In this document: positions 12,650 through 23,587 of the stretch, piece by piece | Layout: every line of letters begins with the position of its first letter | How positions within the stretch are numbered: position 1 is the stretch's first letter | DNA from: Delphinus delphis | Lineage: Eukaryota; Chordata; Mammalia; Artiodactyla; Delphinidae | Assembly (NCBI RefSeq): GCF_949987515.2 | Contig: NC_082698.1 | Span: forward strand, 28,486,070-28,550,069 | Reading direction: 5' to 3' | Length of the DNA stretch: 64,000 nucleotides | Translations under genes and position numbers: made by a program | Notes under the pieces: model-generated | The model's input: the letters and a program-made list of their open reading frames with translations, nothing else | Told to the model about the DNA's origin: nothing | Databases searched by the model: none

Positions 12650-12865
12650 TTGCAAAATGTTTTGTTTACCTATCTAACTAACATTTTATTTTAAGATATT
12701 TTCAGATGAACAAATTTTGCAAAAACAGTACAAATAATCCCCATCTACCCTCCATCCACACGCCCCAGATGTTGGTCTTTTATTGCCAGGAGTAAATATA
12801 GCTTACATTTCCTCACTGTACTTTTATGTCCCGTTGGACTTAAATTTTCATCAGTTTTTCAGCGA
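12650..12865 (-). repeat. Old L1 3' UTR relic
   Basis: Reverse L1M-type 3' untranslated sequence: 'caaattttgcaaaaacagta' at 12711-12730, then 'ataatccccatctaccctc' near 12734-12752. Strongly diverged. Confidence 0.5.
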
Positions 12866-13824
12866 TTGTACACCCCGGCTGAAGGCGAGGAGAAGAAGCA
12901 ACGTGGCAGCTGGCTGGTGGGCAGCGGGCTGCACTGACCACATGGGAACCCAGACGCCCTGGAACAGATGTGCCGACTCCCAACATTCCCCCAGAGGACA
13001 AGAGGGTCATCCAGCGACTCCTCTAATGGGGAGGCTTCGGAGGAATGTCCCAGACACCAGACTTGAGAGATTCATTAGCAACAAAAGATGTCTAAACAAG
13101 GGAAACATTAGCAATGACGGCCCCTCAGAATAATCCCACCTCTTTTTCCCTTGTGCTGTCAGTTCAGGGCAGAAAGACTTACTGTGAACCTACTATGAGT
13201 CTGGCACTGAATTAGTGCTGGGGAAAATGATAACCTTGTCAGTGATGCAGCCTCAGAAAAAATGAGATGGTTGACTAGAAAAGATAGGGGAGACTTGGTA
13301 GGAATTTCCCCACTAGTATTCAATCAGGGACCCTCAGTTAGGAAAAAACCTCAAATTATTTTGGAAACAAAATTAGGAGGCTGGGGGTGGGGGAGGGAGT
13401 CAAGAGAAGACGGGACAAGTTCCCACATGATAACAAGGCAATCCAGCTCTGTTTCCTGCCTAATGCTGGTGGTCCTGGGGGAGGGGGGCAGCTCAGAGGG
13501 AAGCAGGCCCTGTGAGAGGTGGCCAGAGAAGCGAGGGGGCCAGAATACTGCAGTTTTAAGGGCAGAGCAATACAGGTAGAGCCCCAGTTTAGCCCCCAAG
13601 CAAACCTACAGACCATAAAAAGATGAGGGGATTTGGCTAATGCTTCTGGGACAATATCTGCCTACAGAGCAGAGGGGAGAGCCGTGGGGAGCACCCTCAC
13701 CCTCAGGGTCCTTCATTGTACCCGTAAAGCCTTCTTGGTCCTTTTTCCTTGCATGTTCTCCGTGCCTCCCTCATGTCGTTTCATCCACTGACCCAGAAAA
13801 CCCCAGGGGGGACCTGCTGAGGCT
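12866..13824. other. Intergenic, nothing recognised
   Basis: I recognise no gene or repeat. The part at 13375-13550 is locally purine/G-rich. Overlapping frames on both strands (13262-13616) are of chance type. Confidence 0.4.
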
Positions 13825-13965
13825 CTCAAGTCGGATAGGTCTGGATTCAAGTCCCAACTCTGTCACTAACCAGCTGGATGGCCACTTAACTAACCTCTCT
13901 GAACCTCAGTTTCTCATCTGTAAAGTGCAGGTGATGATACCTTTTCATGAATTTGATGTGATGAT
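13825..13965 (+). repeat. MIR relic
   Basis: Plus-strand MIR: 'ctggattcaagtcccaactc' at 13841-13860, then the 'cctctctgaacctcagtttc' core at 13893-13912 and 'tcatctgtaaagtgcaggtg' at 13914-13933. Confidence 0.8.
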
Positions 13966-14139
13966 GGAAGGAGCTTTCGCATGGAAAGTGCCCAACCTGG
14001 CTCCAGGAAAGCAGTCTCCTTCCTGACTTCTCAGGCCACTTTGCCCTCCCAACTGCCTGCCCTTCACCTCTGATAACACTGGTGGCCAGCATGTTGCTCT
14101 CTCCTTATCTGTTTTTTCCAGGTTATGGTGGAAACAGAC

Positions 14140-14320
14140 TAAGGAGCCTGAAGATCTGGGTCTGAATCCTGGTTCTGCCATATAACAGCTGTGTGACCTT
14201 GAACAAGTCACTTAATCTCTCTGAGCTCCAGGTTCCTCACTTGCAAAGTGGGAATTATACCTACCTCAAATGAAATAATGTAGGGAAGTGCTTTGTAAGT
14301 GTTAAGGAACTTTATGAGAC
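14140..14320 (+). repeat. MIR relic
   Basis: A well-preserved plus-strand MIR: 'aatcctggttctgccatata' at 14165-14184, 'agctgtgtgaccttgaacaa' at 14188-14207, and 'ttgcaaagtgggaattatac' at 14242-14261. Confidence 0.85.
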
Positions 14321-15464
14321 TCAGCTGATGTCTTGCTGCCCTTCTCATCTCCCCCCACAATTCTCCCACTCCCAGCCTCCATCCTCTGACATCAAGCCTA
14401 ACTTGGGTAGCAGGAGCACCAAACAGGGAGTTAGGAGCTGTGAGTTCTGGTCCAAGTTCCATCATCAATTTGGGGTCCTTTGGCAAATCATGATCTTCCC
14501 AGGGCCTAGGCTTCTCTCTGAATAGAATATCGCTCATGGCCTCTTCTACAATGAGGTTCCACCCATTTGTGGCTAAAGGGGTCAGGAGTTTATTTTCAGA
14601 CAGGAATACAGTCAGGCTTGGAGGATGTCACCGCTTCTGTGCACAGCTCTGTTCTCATCACATTCTTCTATTAATATGGCCGAGATCATGCGCTGCTGGG
14701 TCACGTGTGAGCCTGAGAGTGTCTCCAATACTTAGTTTAGGGTAATTAGTCTTTTTGACCCTTAGCAGGGGAAATGTCTCCAGTTGGGGGGAAATGAAGT
14801 TGTCAAACATAGTCCTTAAGGAGAGGGAGATTTATAGGAGATCACATACAAAAGCACAGGAATTAAACAAACAAACAGGGAAAGAGCACTTAAAAGCTCA
14901 GACCAAACAATATATACTGCACGCTATGCTCAGGCAGGTCAACCATGGTCCGAGGTCTCCCCAGGCACCACCCAAGTGTAACAGCCCAGACAATTGTTCA
15001 TCTTCCAAGAAGCCGTTCCCAGAAACCACAGGGTTGCAGGAAGGTAAAACCAATGATGTCATCGAGGGGAAGAAACGACAGTGGTTAGTACAGTCCTTTA
15101 CTGACCATTTTGTTTTTTAAAACTTGTCTTTGTGTAGCCCAAGATTTGGGCCCTGCTCTCTGTCCTACCCCTCCTCATGGCACCCTGCGCCCTGACTACC
15201 CCAGTGACACTGCACCTCCTCGTGTCCCTCCAGCTCTGCTGCCCTCTTGGCTTTCTTTCGGGTAGAGCCTCCGTAAAACACAGGATGCAAGTTAAATTCC
15301 AATTTCAGCAAAACCACACATTTGTTTTTTCAGTATAAGCATGTCCCAGGGACTATTTGGGATGTCCTCATACTAAAAATTATTCACGGTTTAACTGAAA
15401 TTTAAATTTAAGTGGGCATTGTGTATTTTTATATGCTAAATCTGGCAACCTACTATCAAGGCAT
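14321..15464. other. Intergenic; one unassigned old repeat
   Basis: No gene is supported. The part at 15280-15440 (gcatgtcccagggactattt at 15339-15358, then aaattattcacggtttaact) looks like a dispersed mammalian repeat of unassigned family. The remainder shows nothing recognisable. Confidence 0.4.
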
Positions 15465-15810
15465 TTTTGGTTTTTATCTCTGTCCAGAACATACTACCGC
15501 CACATCCTCCCTTGGCCAGCTCCATGTCATTCAAGTTCCACTCAAGGGTCCCCTCCTTAGAGTGACACTCTCTGACCCTCCCCTTCAATATAAAGTAGCC
15601 GCCCTCCCCGCCATAGTGCCTTTCTAGCATATTCCCCTGTTACCTCTCTCTGAAATGAGTTTGCTTATTTGTTTCCTTGCTTAATGTCTGTCTCCTCCGG
15701 CTAGAATGACAGACATTGTTATGTTTTTCCCTAATCACTCTCCAACACCTGAATGTACCTGGCACACGCCAGGCATTTAATAAATATTGGTTGAATAAAT
15801 GAATGAGTAG
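15465..15810 (+). repeat. L2 LINE 3' end
   Basis: Plus-strand L2 3' region: the 'aagggtcccctcctta' segment near 15544, 'gtacctggcacacgccaggc' near 15755-15774, and 'aataaatattggttgaataa' near 15779-15798. This is the typical L2 terminus. Confidence 0.75.
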
Positions 15811-15824
15811 AACGTATGCTTCAG

Positions 15825-15990
15825 AGCAGTGCTTCACAAACTTCCATGAAAACCCTAGAGATTTTGTTCAGTTTTGTTAAAATCCAGATTCTGATTCTAT
15901 AGGTTGGACGTGGGCCTGATATTGTGTATCTCTAACAAGCTCCCAGTAATGCTGAAGCTGCTGGTCCACAGACCATGCTTTAAGCGACAG
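15825..15990 (+). repeat. MER5A-like DNA transposon relic
   Basis: hAT-Charlie MER5A-type sequence: 'gtgcttcacaaacttcca' (15827-15844) at one end and 'tggtccacagaccatgcttt' (15962-15981) at the other, with 'ctaacaagctcccagtaatg' inside. The termini are partly inverted-repeat-like, as expected for hAT elements. Confidence 0.7.
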
Positions 15991-16024
15991 TAGAATTCTC
16001 TGTGATGATGGAAATGTTCTATAT

Positions 16025-16190
16025 CTGCACTATCCACTATGGCAGCTACTAGCCACATGTGGTTGTTGAATATTTGAACTGTGGCTAGTGTCACTGAGGA
16101 ATTTCACTTAATTAAAAATTTTACTTAATTTTACTTAATTCTAATTAATTTAAGTTTAAATGGTACAGCTGTTCGGACAGCACAACCCGA
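16025..16190. repeat. Dispersed DNA transposon relic (family not named)
   Basis: The element carries the motif 'agccacatgtggttg' near 16051-16065, an AT-rich middle and 'acagcacaac' at its end. The same signature occurs at 51800-51996, so both belong to one interspersed family, probably a non-autonomous DNA transposon. Confidence 0.5.
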
Positions 16191-16192
16191 GG

Positions 16193-16362
16193 GAAGTGGT
16201 TCTCAATCTTAGCTGCACATTAGGATTACCAGAAGCACACTGGAAAATACAGATGCCAGAACCTCTTGCCTTGGGTCTTAGAGAATTGGTTTTTACTCTT
16301 GTGTTTTAAAGCTCCCCCAGGTTATTCCAAAGTGCAACCAGAGTTGAGGACCTCGCCCTAAG
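16193..16362 (+). repeat. MER5-like DNA transposon relic
   Basis: Begins 'gaagtggttctcaatctta' (16193-16211), with 'cacattaggattaccagaag' following. This is the MER5 family start. The 3' half is degraded. Confidence 0.6.
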
Positions 16363-16424
16363 AGTTTTCAGAGCAGCCATACTTTACTTTCCATTCAATT
16401 CCTGCCACAGCCTAGACAGCGGAA

Positions 16425-16565
16425 AAGACAAGTGTAACTAAATATCATCAACCCCATTCTACTGGGAATCACTGAGGTGCAGGAAGATACAGGGATTTGC
16501 CCAAGGTTATATAGCTGGCAACTGATGGAGCCAGGACCCACAGAGCCCTTGTGTTTCCACATTCA
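16425..16565 (-). repeat. MIR relic
   Basis: Reverse MIR: 'tcaaccccattctactggga' at 16448-16467, 'gcaggaagatacagggattt' at 16479-16498, and 'gttatatagctggcaactga' at 16506-16525. Confidence 0.65.
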
Positions 16566-17144
16566 TCCTCTCCCTCAAATTCTTTGTGAAAAGAGGCAAA
16601 TGTCTTCGGTCAGTCAGTCCTCCCTAGCTGCCATCCTCTTTCCATAGCTGCCAGCAACTTCCACCTGCCTTTGATGGCCCCTTCCCCAGGGCTTTGTCTG
16701 GCTTCATCACCCCCCAGAGAGGAGAGCCGATTAGAATCCTCACGTTGTTTTCATCACTGATCACAAAAAGAATGGGTCTCTCTCTACCAGACAGGAAGGA
16801 AATCCAAGTTTGAGTGGACGAGGGCACCTCGCCATGGAACTCATCACTCCCAGGGTGGGGCCTCCAAGTGGAACAGACCCATTCCTTCCTGCCGCACCTG
16901 CCCATGAGGGCACAGATTGAGGGGTCTTAGGGAGGGAAGTCGACAGTGACAACACAGGTGACCTGGGAGGGTCTCCTGAAGAGTTCAAAGACCTTGCCAG
17001 GGTTTCCTGGGACAGAGTTGGGAGGGTTGGTTTTAGGTGATCCACAGGAAAATTTTTAAATGTTTAATACTTATGTATTTATTTTAATGTATATTAAGAA
17101 AAACGCAGCTCATTAAATCTGCAATTTCACAGATATTTCTTTAA
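16566..17144. other. Intergenic, nothing recognised
   Basis: No gene or repeat identified. Two overlapping minus-strand frames (16624-16905, 16761-17045) in different phases have no recognisable domains. Confidence 0.4.
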
Positions 17145-17435
17145 AAAAATTTTTTTTACTTTTCATTTTATATTGGAGTACAGTGGATTAACAATGTTGT
17201 GTTAGTTTCAGGTGTACAACAAAGTGATTCAGTTATACATACACATGTATCTATTCTTTTCCCAATTAGGTTGTTACAGAATATTGAGCAGAGTTCCCTG
17301 GGCTATACAGTAGGTCCTTGTTGGTTGTCCATTTTAAATATAGCAGTGTGTACATGTCAATCCCAAACTCCTTAACTATCCCTCCTCCCCTCCCTTCCCC
17401 TCTGGTAACCATAAGTTTGTTCTCTAAGTCTCACA
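17145..17435 (-). mobile_element. L1 3' end, 5'-truncated, reverse
   Basis: Reverse-oriented 3' UTR of a cetartiodactyl-type L1: a T-rich tail near 17143-17158, then 'ttggagtacagtggattaac' at 17173-17192, 'agtttcaggtgtacaacaaa' at 17204-17223, and 'gttccctgggctatacagta' at 17293-17312. Only the last ~290 bases were inserted, with no ORF2 coding sequence. Confidence 0.85.
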
Positions 17436-18345
17436 GATATTTCTGATATAAAGTTCCTGGAAAAATTAATTTACTTAAGAAAAAAGGGAGCACATTTAAA
17501 GCAAAATGTTAAGGAAATAACAGTACGAGTGGGACTTGGATATGGCCAAAATGGTGACGGGGGTGGGGGGGGTGGGGGGGGCGGGCCTGGGTATACCCTG
17601 AGGATGTAGTGAGAGGGCGTGGACTGTGTCCTTTGTTTGGGAGGTCAGAGGTGGAAGGGAAGGCTTTCATGGAAACATTCTTGTCAGCAGCATGTCTTTC
17701 AATAATAAAGAATTTCTGTTGCTAACAAGAAATCTATTGTCTTGGAATAATGGTCAGGAATGAAAACGGCACAGCATCAAGCCCTCCAGGGCCTGCAGTG
17801 AGGTCCAGCTGAGGGAAAGGACAATTCCCCGGCCCATTCAAGCTCCAACAAGCCTGTAGGAGACCACACTCAGCTGAACATCTCAGTCCTGCTGCAGACA
17901 CGCCGGGACAGCTGTGCTCGTCTGAGTCCGGTATCCAAGGACAGGCCCTTGTGGAAGCCAAAGAGCCTGGTTCTAGCTATCCAGGCACAGCGTTTCCTCA
18001 GTTTCACCAGTCCCAGCCCTGCCTGGAGCCCGGAAGGACTAAGCTCTGAGTGGTTACTGCCAAAAATTACACACCCATATTGATGGGTCCAACCCCATGT
18101 ATGCTCAATTCACACCTTTATTTTTCACGGGGACTCAGAGCCCCCCTGGGGAATGGATGAACCAGGACCCTGAGATGGCAAAAGGATGTGTGCTCAATTT
18201 AATGGGCTGACAGTCACACTCTGAGAATGAAAAAGGATTGGATCCAGTTTTTAGGAATAAGAGTTGCCATCTTTAAGATGTTCCAAGAAGGGGGGAGGTG
18301 TGAAAAGGCAGAGCACAGAGGATTTCTAGGGCAGTGAAAATACTC
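17436..18345. other. Intergenic with a G-rich run
   Basis: No gene is supported. A strongly G-rich stretch at 17559-17584 (runs of 5, 8, 8 and 3 G) stands out; see the finding. Otherwise I recognise nothing. Confidence 0.4.
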
Positions 18346-18630
18346 TGTATGATACTATAATGATGGGTACATGCCATCATGCATTTGTCCAAGTCCATAG
18401 AATGTATACCACCAAGTGTGAACCATAATGTAAACTATGGACTCTGGGTGATTATGATATATCAATGTATATATCACTAGTAACAAAAGTACCCCTCCGG
18501 TGGGGGTTATTGATAATGGGGTAGGCTGTGCAAGTGCGGGGGCAGGGAATATATCGGGATTCTCTGTACTTTCCTCTTAGTTTTGCTCTGAACCTAAAAC
18601 TGCTTTTAAAAAATAAATTTAAAAAAGTTC
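18346..18630 (+). repeat. Old L1 3' end relic
   Basis: The plus-strand segment ends with 'gaacctaaaactgcttttaa' (18589-18608) and 'aaaataaatttaaaaaag' (18609-18626). Upstream is 'tctctgtactttcctcttag' (18561-18580), a typical 3' terminus of old mammalian L1 elements. Confidence 0.6.
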
Positions 18631-18739
18631 CAAGAGAATTTGTGAACACCCAAAATCAAAATAACCTGAGGGTGGGGGAGTGACTTCAGAGAGAACCAAC
18701 TTAATTGTGGGTATAACTGAGGACGCTTAAACTGTTTAT

Positions 18740-18911
18740 ATCTTACGGAGCGCGCGCGGGCTAAAGAAAGAATGTGCTCAGAACTGGCATAATCTATATA
18801 AGGCCCCCAGGAAGGTTTGCTCAGAGAGTCAGTTTATATCTTCAGTACGATACGGGGGACAGGGTGTCCAGATCCACAACTTGGAGACCAGTTCTGGAGG
18901 CAGGTAACAAC
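18740..18911 (+). promoter_or_regulatory. Promoter-like segment: CG cluster, TATA box, splice-donor-like site
   Basis: A CG cluster (gagcgcgcgcggg, 18749-18761) is followed by a TATA box in 'aatctatataaggcccc' (18791-18807). About 100 bases later there is a good splice donor context, 'ggaggcag|gtaaca' at 18896-18909. Together these resemble a small first exon, or the U3/R part of an old LTR. I see no downstream exon or coding frame, so this is a candidate only. Confidence 0.3.
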
Positions 18912-18929
18912 CACAAGCACAGTCAAATC

Positions 18930-19130
18930 AATGGTTAACGTTAAGTGGATACTTACTAAGTGCCAGTCACCATTTAAAAGCATTTAATCCTATGACAACC
19001 TTAGGAGGTAGGCACTAATAGTATCCCCATTCTAAAGATGAGGAAACTGAGGCACAGAGCTGTTAAGTGACCCACCCAAAGCCACATCTGGCTAGTAGGC
19101 ATGGAGATAACCTGGCACTCACAGCTGCAT
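18930..19130 (-). repeat. MIR relic
   Basis: Reverse MIR: 'tggatacttactaagtgcca' at 18945-18964, 'atccccattctaaagatgag' at 19023-19042, and 'gaaactgaggcacagagctg' at 19043-19062. Confidence 0.8.
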
Positions 19131-19214
19131 GATACTGCCATTAAGACCATCTAGGCAACACGCATGCTCCAAGCTCATGCTCACCAAGCTATCCTCAAAG
19201 GTAATGCTGGCTAA

Positions 19215-19400
19215 GACAGCAGAGTGGGAGTCAAATCTTGGCTTTATCACAGTTTAGTTTCTTAACCACTTTATGCCCCAATCCCTCATCTGTAAAATGG
19301 GAATAATAATACCTGTCTTGCAGGGTGTATGAAGATGAAATGAGAGGATGTACTCCAAGCCCTTAGCAGTGTTCTTGGCACAGGGGAAGCCCTCTTTGTT
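19215..19400 (+). repeat. MIR relic
   Basis: Plus-strand MIR: 'gggagtcaaatcttggcttt' at 19226-19245, 'tcatctgtaaaatgggaata' at 19286-19305, then 'gatgaaatgagaggatgtac'. Confidence 0.8.
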
Positions 19401-19454
19401 ACTGACCAGCTTAACCTCCCCTATAGGTAAATCTTCTTGGGAAGCTTCATAATA

Positions 19455-19570
19455 ACAATGGCTCCCTTTTACTGAGGGTTTCCCACGTGCCCTCAGCTAA
19501 GAGCTTTGAGTACATCCTCTAGTTTCATTTCACCTGCACCCTGAAAGGCAGGTGTTATCATCCTAATTCA
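19455..19570 (-). repeat. MIR fragment
   Basis: A short reverse MIR remnant, 'tactgagggtttcccacgtg' at 19470-19489, then 'aggcaggtgttatcatccta' at 19545-19564. Confidence 0.5.
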
Positions 19571-20267
19571 GAATATTTGAATTCTGGTTTATCCATTTAC
19601 CTCTTGTGAATTTAATCATTTCCCCAGAGACAAATAATTTCTGGGTGTAGAAACCCAAATAGCACCTTTGGGCCTGCAAAGCTGAAGCCCAGGCCCCGAG
19701 GGCTCCATGGGGGTGCCTAGCAGGCCCCTCCCAGGCACCAGACATCTGATGCTTGGAGCCACCTCTATAGGCTGCCACGGGATATGCCCAGGACACCCTG
19801 AAGCTGCTAATCCTAGCATCAACATTATGTTTTTCCTTGAAGGATTTCCTTTCCTTTAACAAAATCGGTATTGACTAATATTAACACATAATCAAACTGT
19901 TAACACCAACGCCTGTTTGATGTATGGCCTCCTAGGCATCGTCATATGTATCTACACATCCTTAAAAAAAGAAAAAAAAAAGAAATTCTCTTTTATGTAC
20001 AGTTCTTGCTTTTCCATTTAACATATGATAGAAATCTTTCCATGTCAGAATATAAAGCTCTACATTATATTTTAAAAGCTACATAAAATGCAGCATGCTT
20101 TTTTTAACTGGTTAAGGAAGAGTGAACATTTATCCTTTTTAACTCCTCAATATTTTTATAAACTTTTCAACAATGAAGGTATATTGCTTAAGTGAAAAAG
20201 AGATTAGAAATGCTTTTTTAAAACTAATATTGAAAAGATAATGTAGCAACACTTTAAAAATAAAGTT
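19571..20267. other. Intergenic, weak old LINE-like hints
   Basis: No gene is supported. Sequence near 19990-20110 (tccatttaacatatgataga, then tttccatgtcagaat) resembles very old reverse L1 3' sequence, but I cannot assign it. Confidence 0.35.
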
Positions 20268-20628
20268 TCTTTTTTTATAAATTTATTTATTTTGGCTGTG
20301 TTTGGTTTTTGCTGCTGCGCGTGGGCTTTCTCTAGTTGCGGCGAGCAGGGGCTATTCTTCATTGCGGTGCGCGGGCTTCTCATTGCAGTGGTTTCTCTTG
20401 TTGTGGAGCACGGGCTCTAGGAGCACGCAGGCTCAGTAGTTGTGGCTCGCGGGCTCTAGGGCGCAGGCTCAGTAGTTGTGGCTCGCGGGCTCTAGAGCGG
20501 AGGCTCAGTAGTTGTGGCGCATGGGCTTAGTTGCTCTGCGGCATGTGGGATCTTCCCGGACCAGGGCTCGACCCCCTGTCCCCTGCATTGGCAGGCGGAT
20601 TCTCAACCACTGCGCCACCAGGGAAGTC
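20268..20628 (-). mobile_element. Long CHR SINE with internal 36-bp tandem expansion, reverse
   Basis: Reverse CHR-type SINE with T-rich tail at 20268-20294 and head 'ccagggaagtcct' at 20616-20628. It is longer than its relatives because a 36-base internal unit, beginning caggctcagtag, is repeated at 20428, 20464 and (partly) 20500. The tRNA-like head and body are otherwise typical. The target duplication was not clear to me. Confidence 0.9.
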
Positions 20629-20921
20629 CTAAACAGTTTCATTTTTGTTAATTATTTTCCAGTTCTTGTCCACATACAAGAATTAGAACAAATATTTTTA
20701 AATAGTTATGACCATGCTGAAATACTCCTTTATCACATTATCTGAAACATTGCCCACGTTTCTATGGAGCCCCCTTAAAGGCTTGTATAAAGGTGTGGAG
20801 AGCATGGGGATGGTGGAAGGTGGTGGGCTATTCCACAGGGTAGTGTCCAGAGCAGAGCTCCAGGGACAGAGCGCTTAGCAGTCTGGTAAGACCCCTGGAC
20901 CCCTTCCCAGAATAATACTTT

Positions 20922-21169
20922 CAAATGTATAAAATAAGGGACTTCCCTGATGGTCCAGTGGTTAAGACTCCACGCTCCCAACGGAGGGGGCCCGGCTTCG
21001 ATCCCTGGTCAGGGAACTAGATCCCGCATGTGGCAACTAAGACCTTGCACGCTGCGACTAAGAGCCCTGCACGCAGCAACGAAGGTCCGGTGTGCCTCAA
21101 CTAAGACCCAGCACAGCCAAATAAATAAATAAATAAATAATTTTTTAAAACCAAATGTATAAAATAAGG
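20922..21169 (+). mobile_element. tRNA-derived SINE (CHR-like), forward, long target duplication
   Basis: A forward SINE starting gggacttccctgatggtcca (20938-20957) with an (ATAA)n and T/A tail at 21120-21150. A perfect 18-base target duplication caaatgtataaaataagg occurs at 20922-20939 and 21152-21169. The B-box-like 'cttcgatccc' is visible near 20996-21005. Confidence 0.95.
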
Positions 21170-22729
21170 TATATAAGATTGCAAAAGAAAACAATTACAT
21201 TGAAGTACAATTATCAAAATAAAAATATGTAAAATTGTAGTAATATATGTACCTCTTTGTGCATTAAGGAACAAAGTCTAGCAGTGAGTCTAATTTCTAT
21301 CGTTAATTCCAAAGTCGTGATGAACACAAATATTTCATGATATCTACAACACAATAAGTGATATGAAAACATCTGTGATTTCTATTGGTGACAAGTCTCA
21401 GGTTCACTAATATGGCTGTGGTTGTTGAGTATGTTTGTAATTGAAGGAAATGCTACATTTCATTCTATGTTAGCAAAAATAAAGATGTCATTTTTCCCCA
21501 ACCCAAATTCATAGACCCCCTGAATTCTATAAGGGAAATGGGTTCTAGGTCAACTGATGCCTGCTCTGCAGAATTTCTATACTTACTAGCCTAGGAAAGA
21601 TGAAGGGAGAAAATTATTTCCATATCTCTTCCCTATTCATTTTTTTCTACATATTTTATCCAAACCACCAGGCTCTCCAGCTCCCATGACTCTGAGATCA
21701 TTCAGAATTAACTTTCTAGAGATGGGAGAAACCCATCTCTAACCAACTGCCCAGCCCCCAACCACTTCCACTCCCCGGTCATCCTCTGCACATGCACAGA
21801 AGCTCGTCTCACCATCTTCCAACTCGGCATGCTTCATATTTGCACTAGATTTAACATGCACATCCCTCCTTCTTCCTTCCTAATAGTTACGAAGTCACCA
21901 AACAAGTCCAGTCAGTTCTGAACGAAGGAAGCTGGATAATCCGCCTACTTATTGAAGGCTGCCTAATCCAAATAGATGTTTTTCATCACTGAAGGTATTT
22001 TCCAGGACTCTGCAAATCCAGAGGATCAGTCTCCTTCCTTCACACAAGCATCGGCACTGGATTCATTTCTGACATCACCGGCACCAACCAGGCTCTGGTT
22101 CTTGGCCCAAGTTTCAGAAATTATCTGCAATGATTGTACTCTCCTTTTCTTCCACCAATAATTATAACATACTGCTTTGTGTGGCACCTATGCTTCTCAG
22201 AAGTAATGTTCACATACGAAATGCTGTTATCCCAGAGGCAGGATGCAGACATGGAACTCTGGGTTCCTAACGCAATGTTCGCTCCATGATGCCAAGATTC
22301 AATTATTACTATTTCTGTTATAACAGAGAATTCCTAAAACATAGTGAAGTTGTGTCCCCTTTAACTGAACATGAAAATCTCATGATCTCTTTTATTTGAA
22401 AACTTTAAATGCTTAAAATATTGTGGCTAAAAACAAATTAAAGACATGGGAATTTTTGAAATACTCTATTTTTTTAAATACTACTCTTATTTTGATTTTT
22501 AAAAACAACAGAATTCAACTTTAATCACACAATATCCTAGATGTGTGATCAAATTGTCCCAGTTTGTCTGGGACTTCCTGTTTTAAAACTAAAAATGCTA
22601 CAGTTTGCAAACCCCTCAGCCTTGGACAAACCCTCCATCCTGGTAAACTAGGACAGTTGGTCATACCAGGTGTCACTGTAAGCTTTGACATTGATTATTG
22701 GCCACAATTTTTTTAATCCTTCATAAAGT
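21170..22729. other. AT-rich intergenic, no confident feature
   Basis: I see no gene in this 1.5 kb of AT-rich sequence. A segment near 22545-22680 (tttgtctgggacttcctgtt at 22563-22582) may be an unassigned dispersed repeat. Similar wording recurs at 25085-25150 (aatgtcccagttttctcagg). Confidence 0.4.
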
Positions 22730-22849
22730 CAAAGATAGACCACAACAGGAATCATTTTCATTGCCATACCTTTGCTGCTCCACAGAGATGTGGATCCTCT
22801 CCCATCAATTTATTTCTCTAAGTGATTTTAAAAGTTCAAAGTATATGTA

Positions 22850-23430
22850 AATACCAAAAAGTTAGGTTTCATTGGTTGTAAGCAACAGATTCACTCTAAC
22901 TTAAGCAAAGAAGGAATTTCTCAAAAAAAAAAAAAAAAAAACCAGAATCCAAGGAAAACCTGAAGAACCCAGCTTTGGAATGGACAGGAACTAGAATAGC
23001 TCCTGGGATCTAAGTAGCAAGAATTACTGGGCAATCGCTTTTGTGAAGAGATTAGCAAACTTTTTCTTTAAGGGTCCAGATAGTAAATATTTTAGGCTTT
23101 GTGGGGCAGTCTCTATCATAACTACTCAATTTTGTCATTGCAGCATGAAAGCAGCCATAGACAATACATAGACAAATGACTATGTCTGTGTCCCAGTAAA
23201 ACTTCATTTACAAAAATAGCCAGAGACCCTGATTTGGTTGGTGGCCACAGTTTGCCAACCTTTGCTTTAGGGTATATCGTTTGGCAATGGATCTACTCTG
23301 TTTTCAGTCTTCTTGAATCTTTGGCTCAAAATTCAAATTCAAAGAAGGAAGCATCTGATTGGCAGAATTCTTTGGCCAGGGGAGAGTGGCGTGCCTTGAC
23401 TGGCCAGATTTTATCCATTTTGGAGAGGTA
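22850..23430. repeat. Old unassigned repeat split by a hAT element
   Basis: Flanking parts (22855-23040, with an A18 run at 22923-22940, and 23269-23430) look like two halves of one old dispersed repeat interrupted by the DNA transposon listed next. Continuity is inferred from the typical 'aaggaaaacctgaagaaccc' (22953-22972) and 'ctgattggcagaattctttg' (23355-23374) wording. Confidence 0.35.
23045..23268 (-). repeat. hAT-type DNA transposon relic
   Basis: The termini are 'agcaaactttttctttaagg' (23054-23073) and 'gtggccacagtttgccaacc' (23242-23261). Inside are 'ttaggctttgtggggcagtc' and a 'cagccatagacaata' block. This is a common mammalian non-autonomous hAT element; I did not assign the subfamily. 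Confidence 0.6.
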
Positions 23431-23587
23431 ACTCCCCAGAGCAAAATTAGGGACAGTTACCAAAGAAGGAGGAATGAATTCAGGTGAAGCTGAAACAACA
23501 GCTATTTACCTCATCAGGGTTAGTTTCTCATTACCACTTTACTCTCTAGGGAAGGAGTCCAAGAAACCCAGGACATACTAGTATTAT

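Noticed and set aside
20336..20530. Periodic protein with repeated 'SSCGSRALERR' units
   Set aside because: It comes from the 36-base tandem expansion within a SINE.
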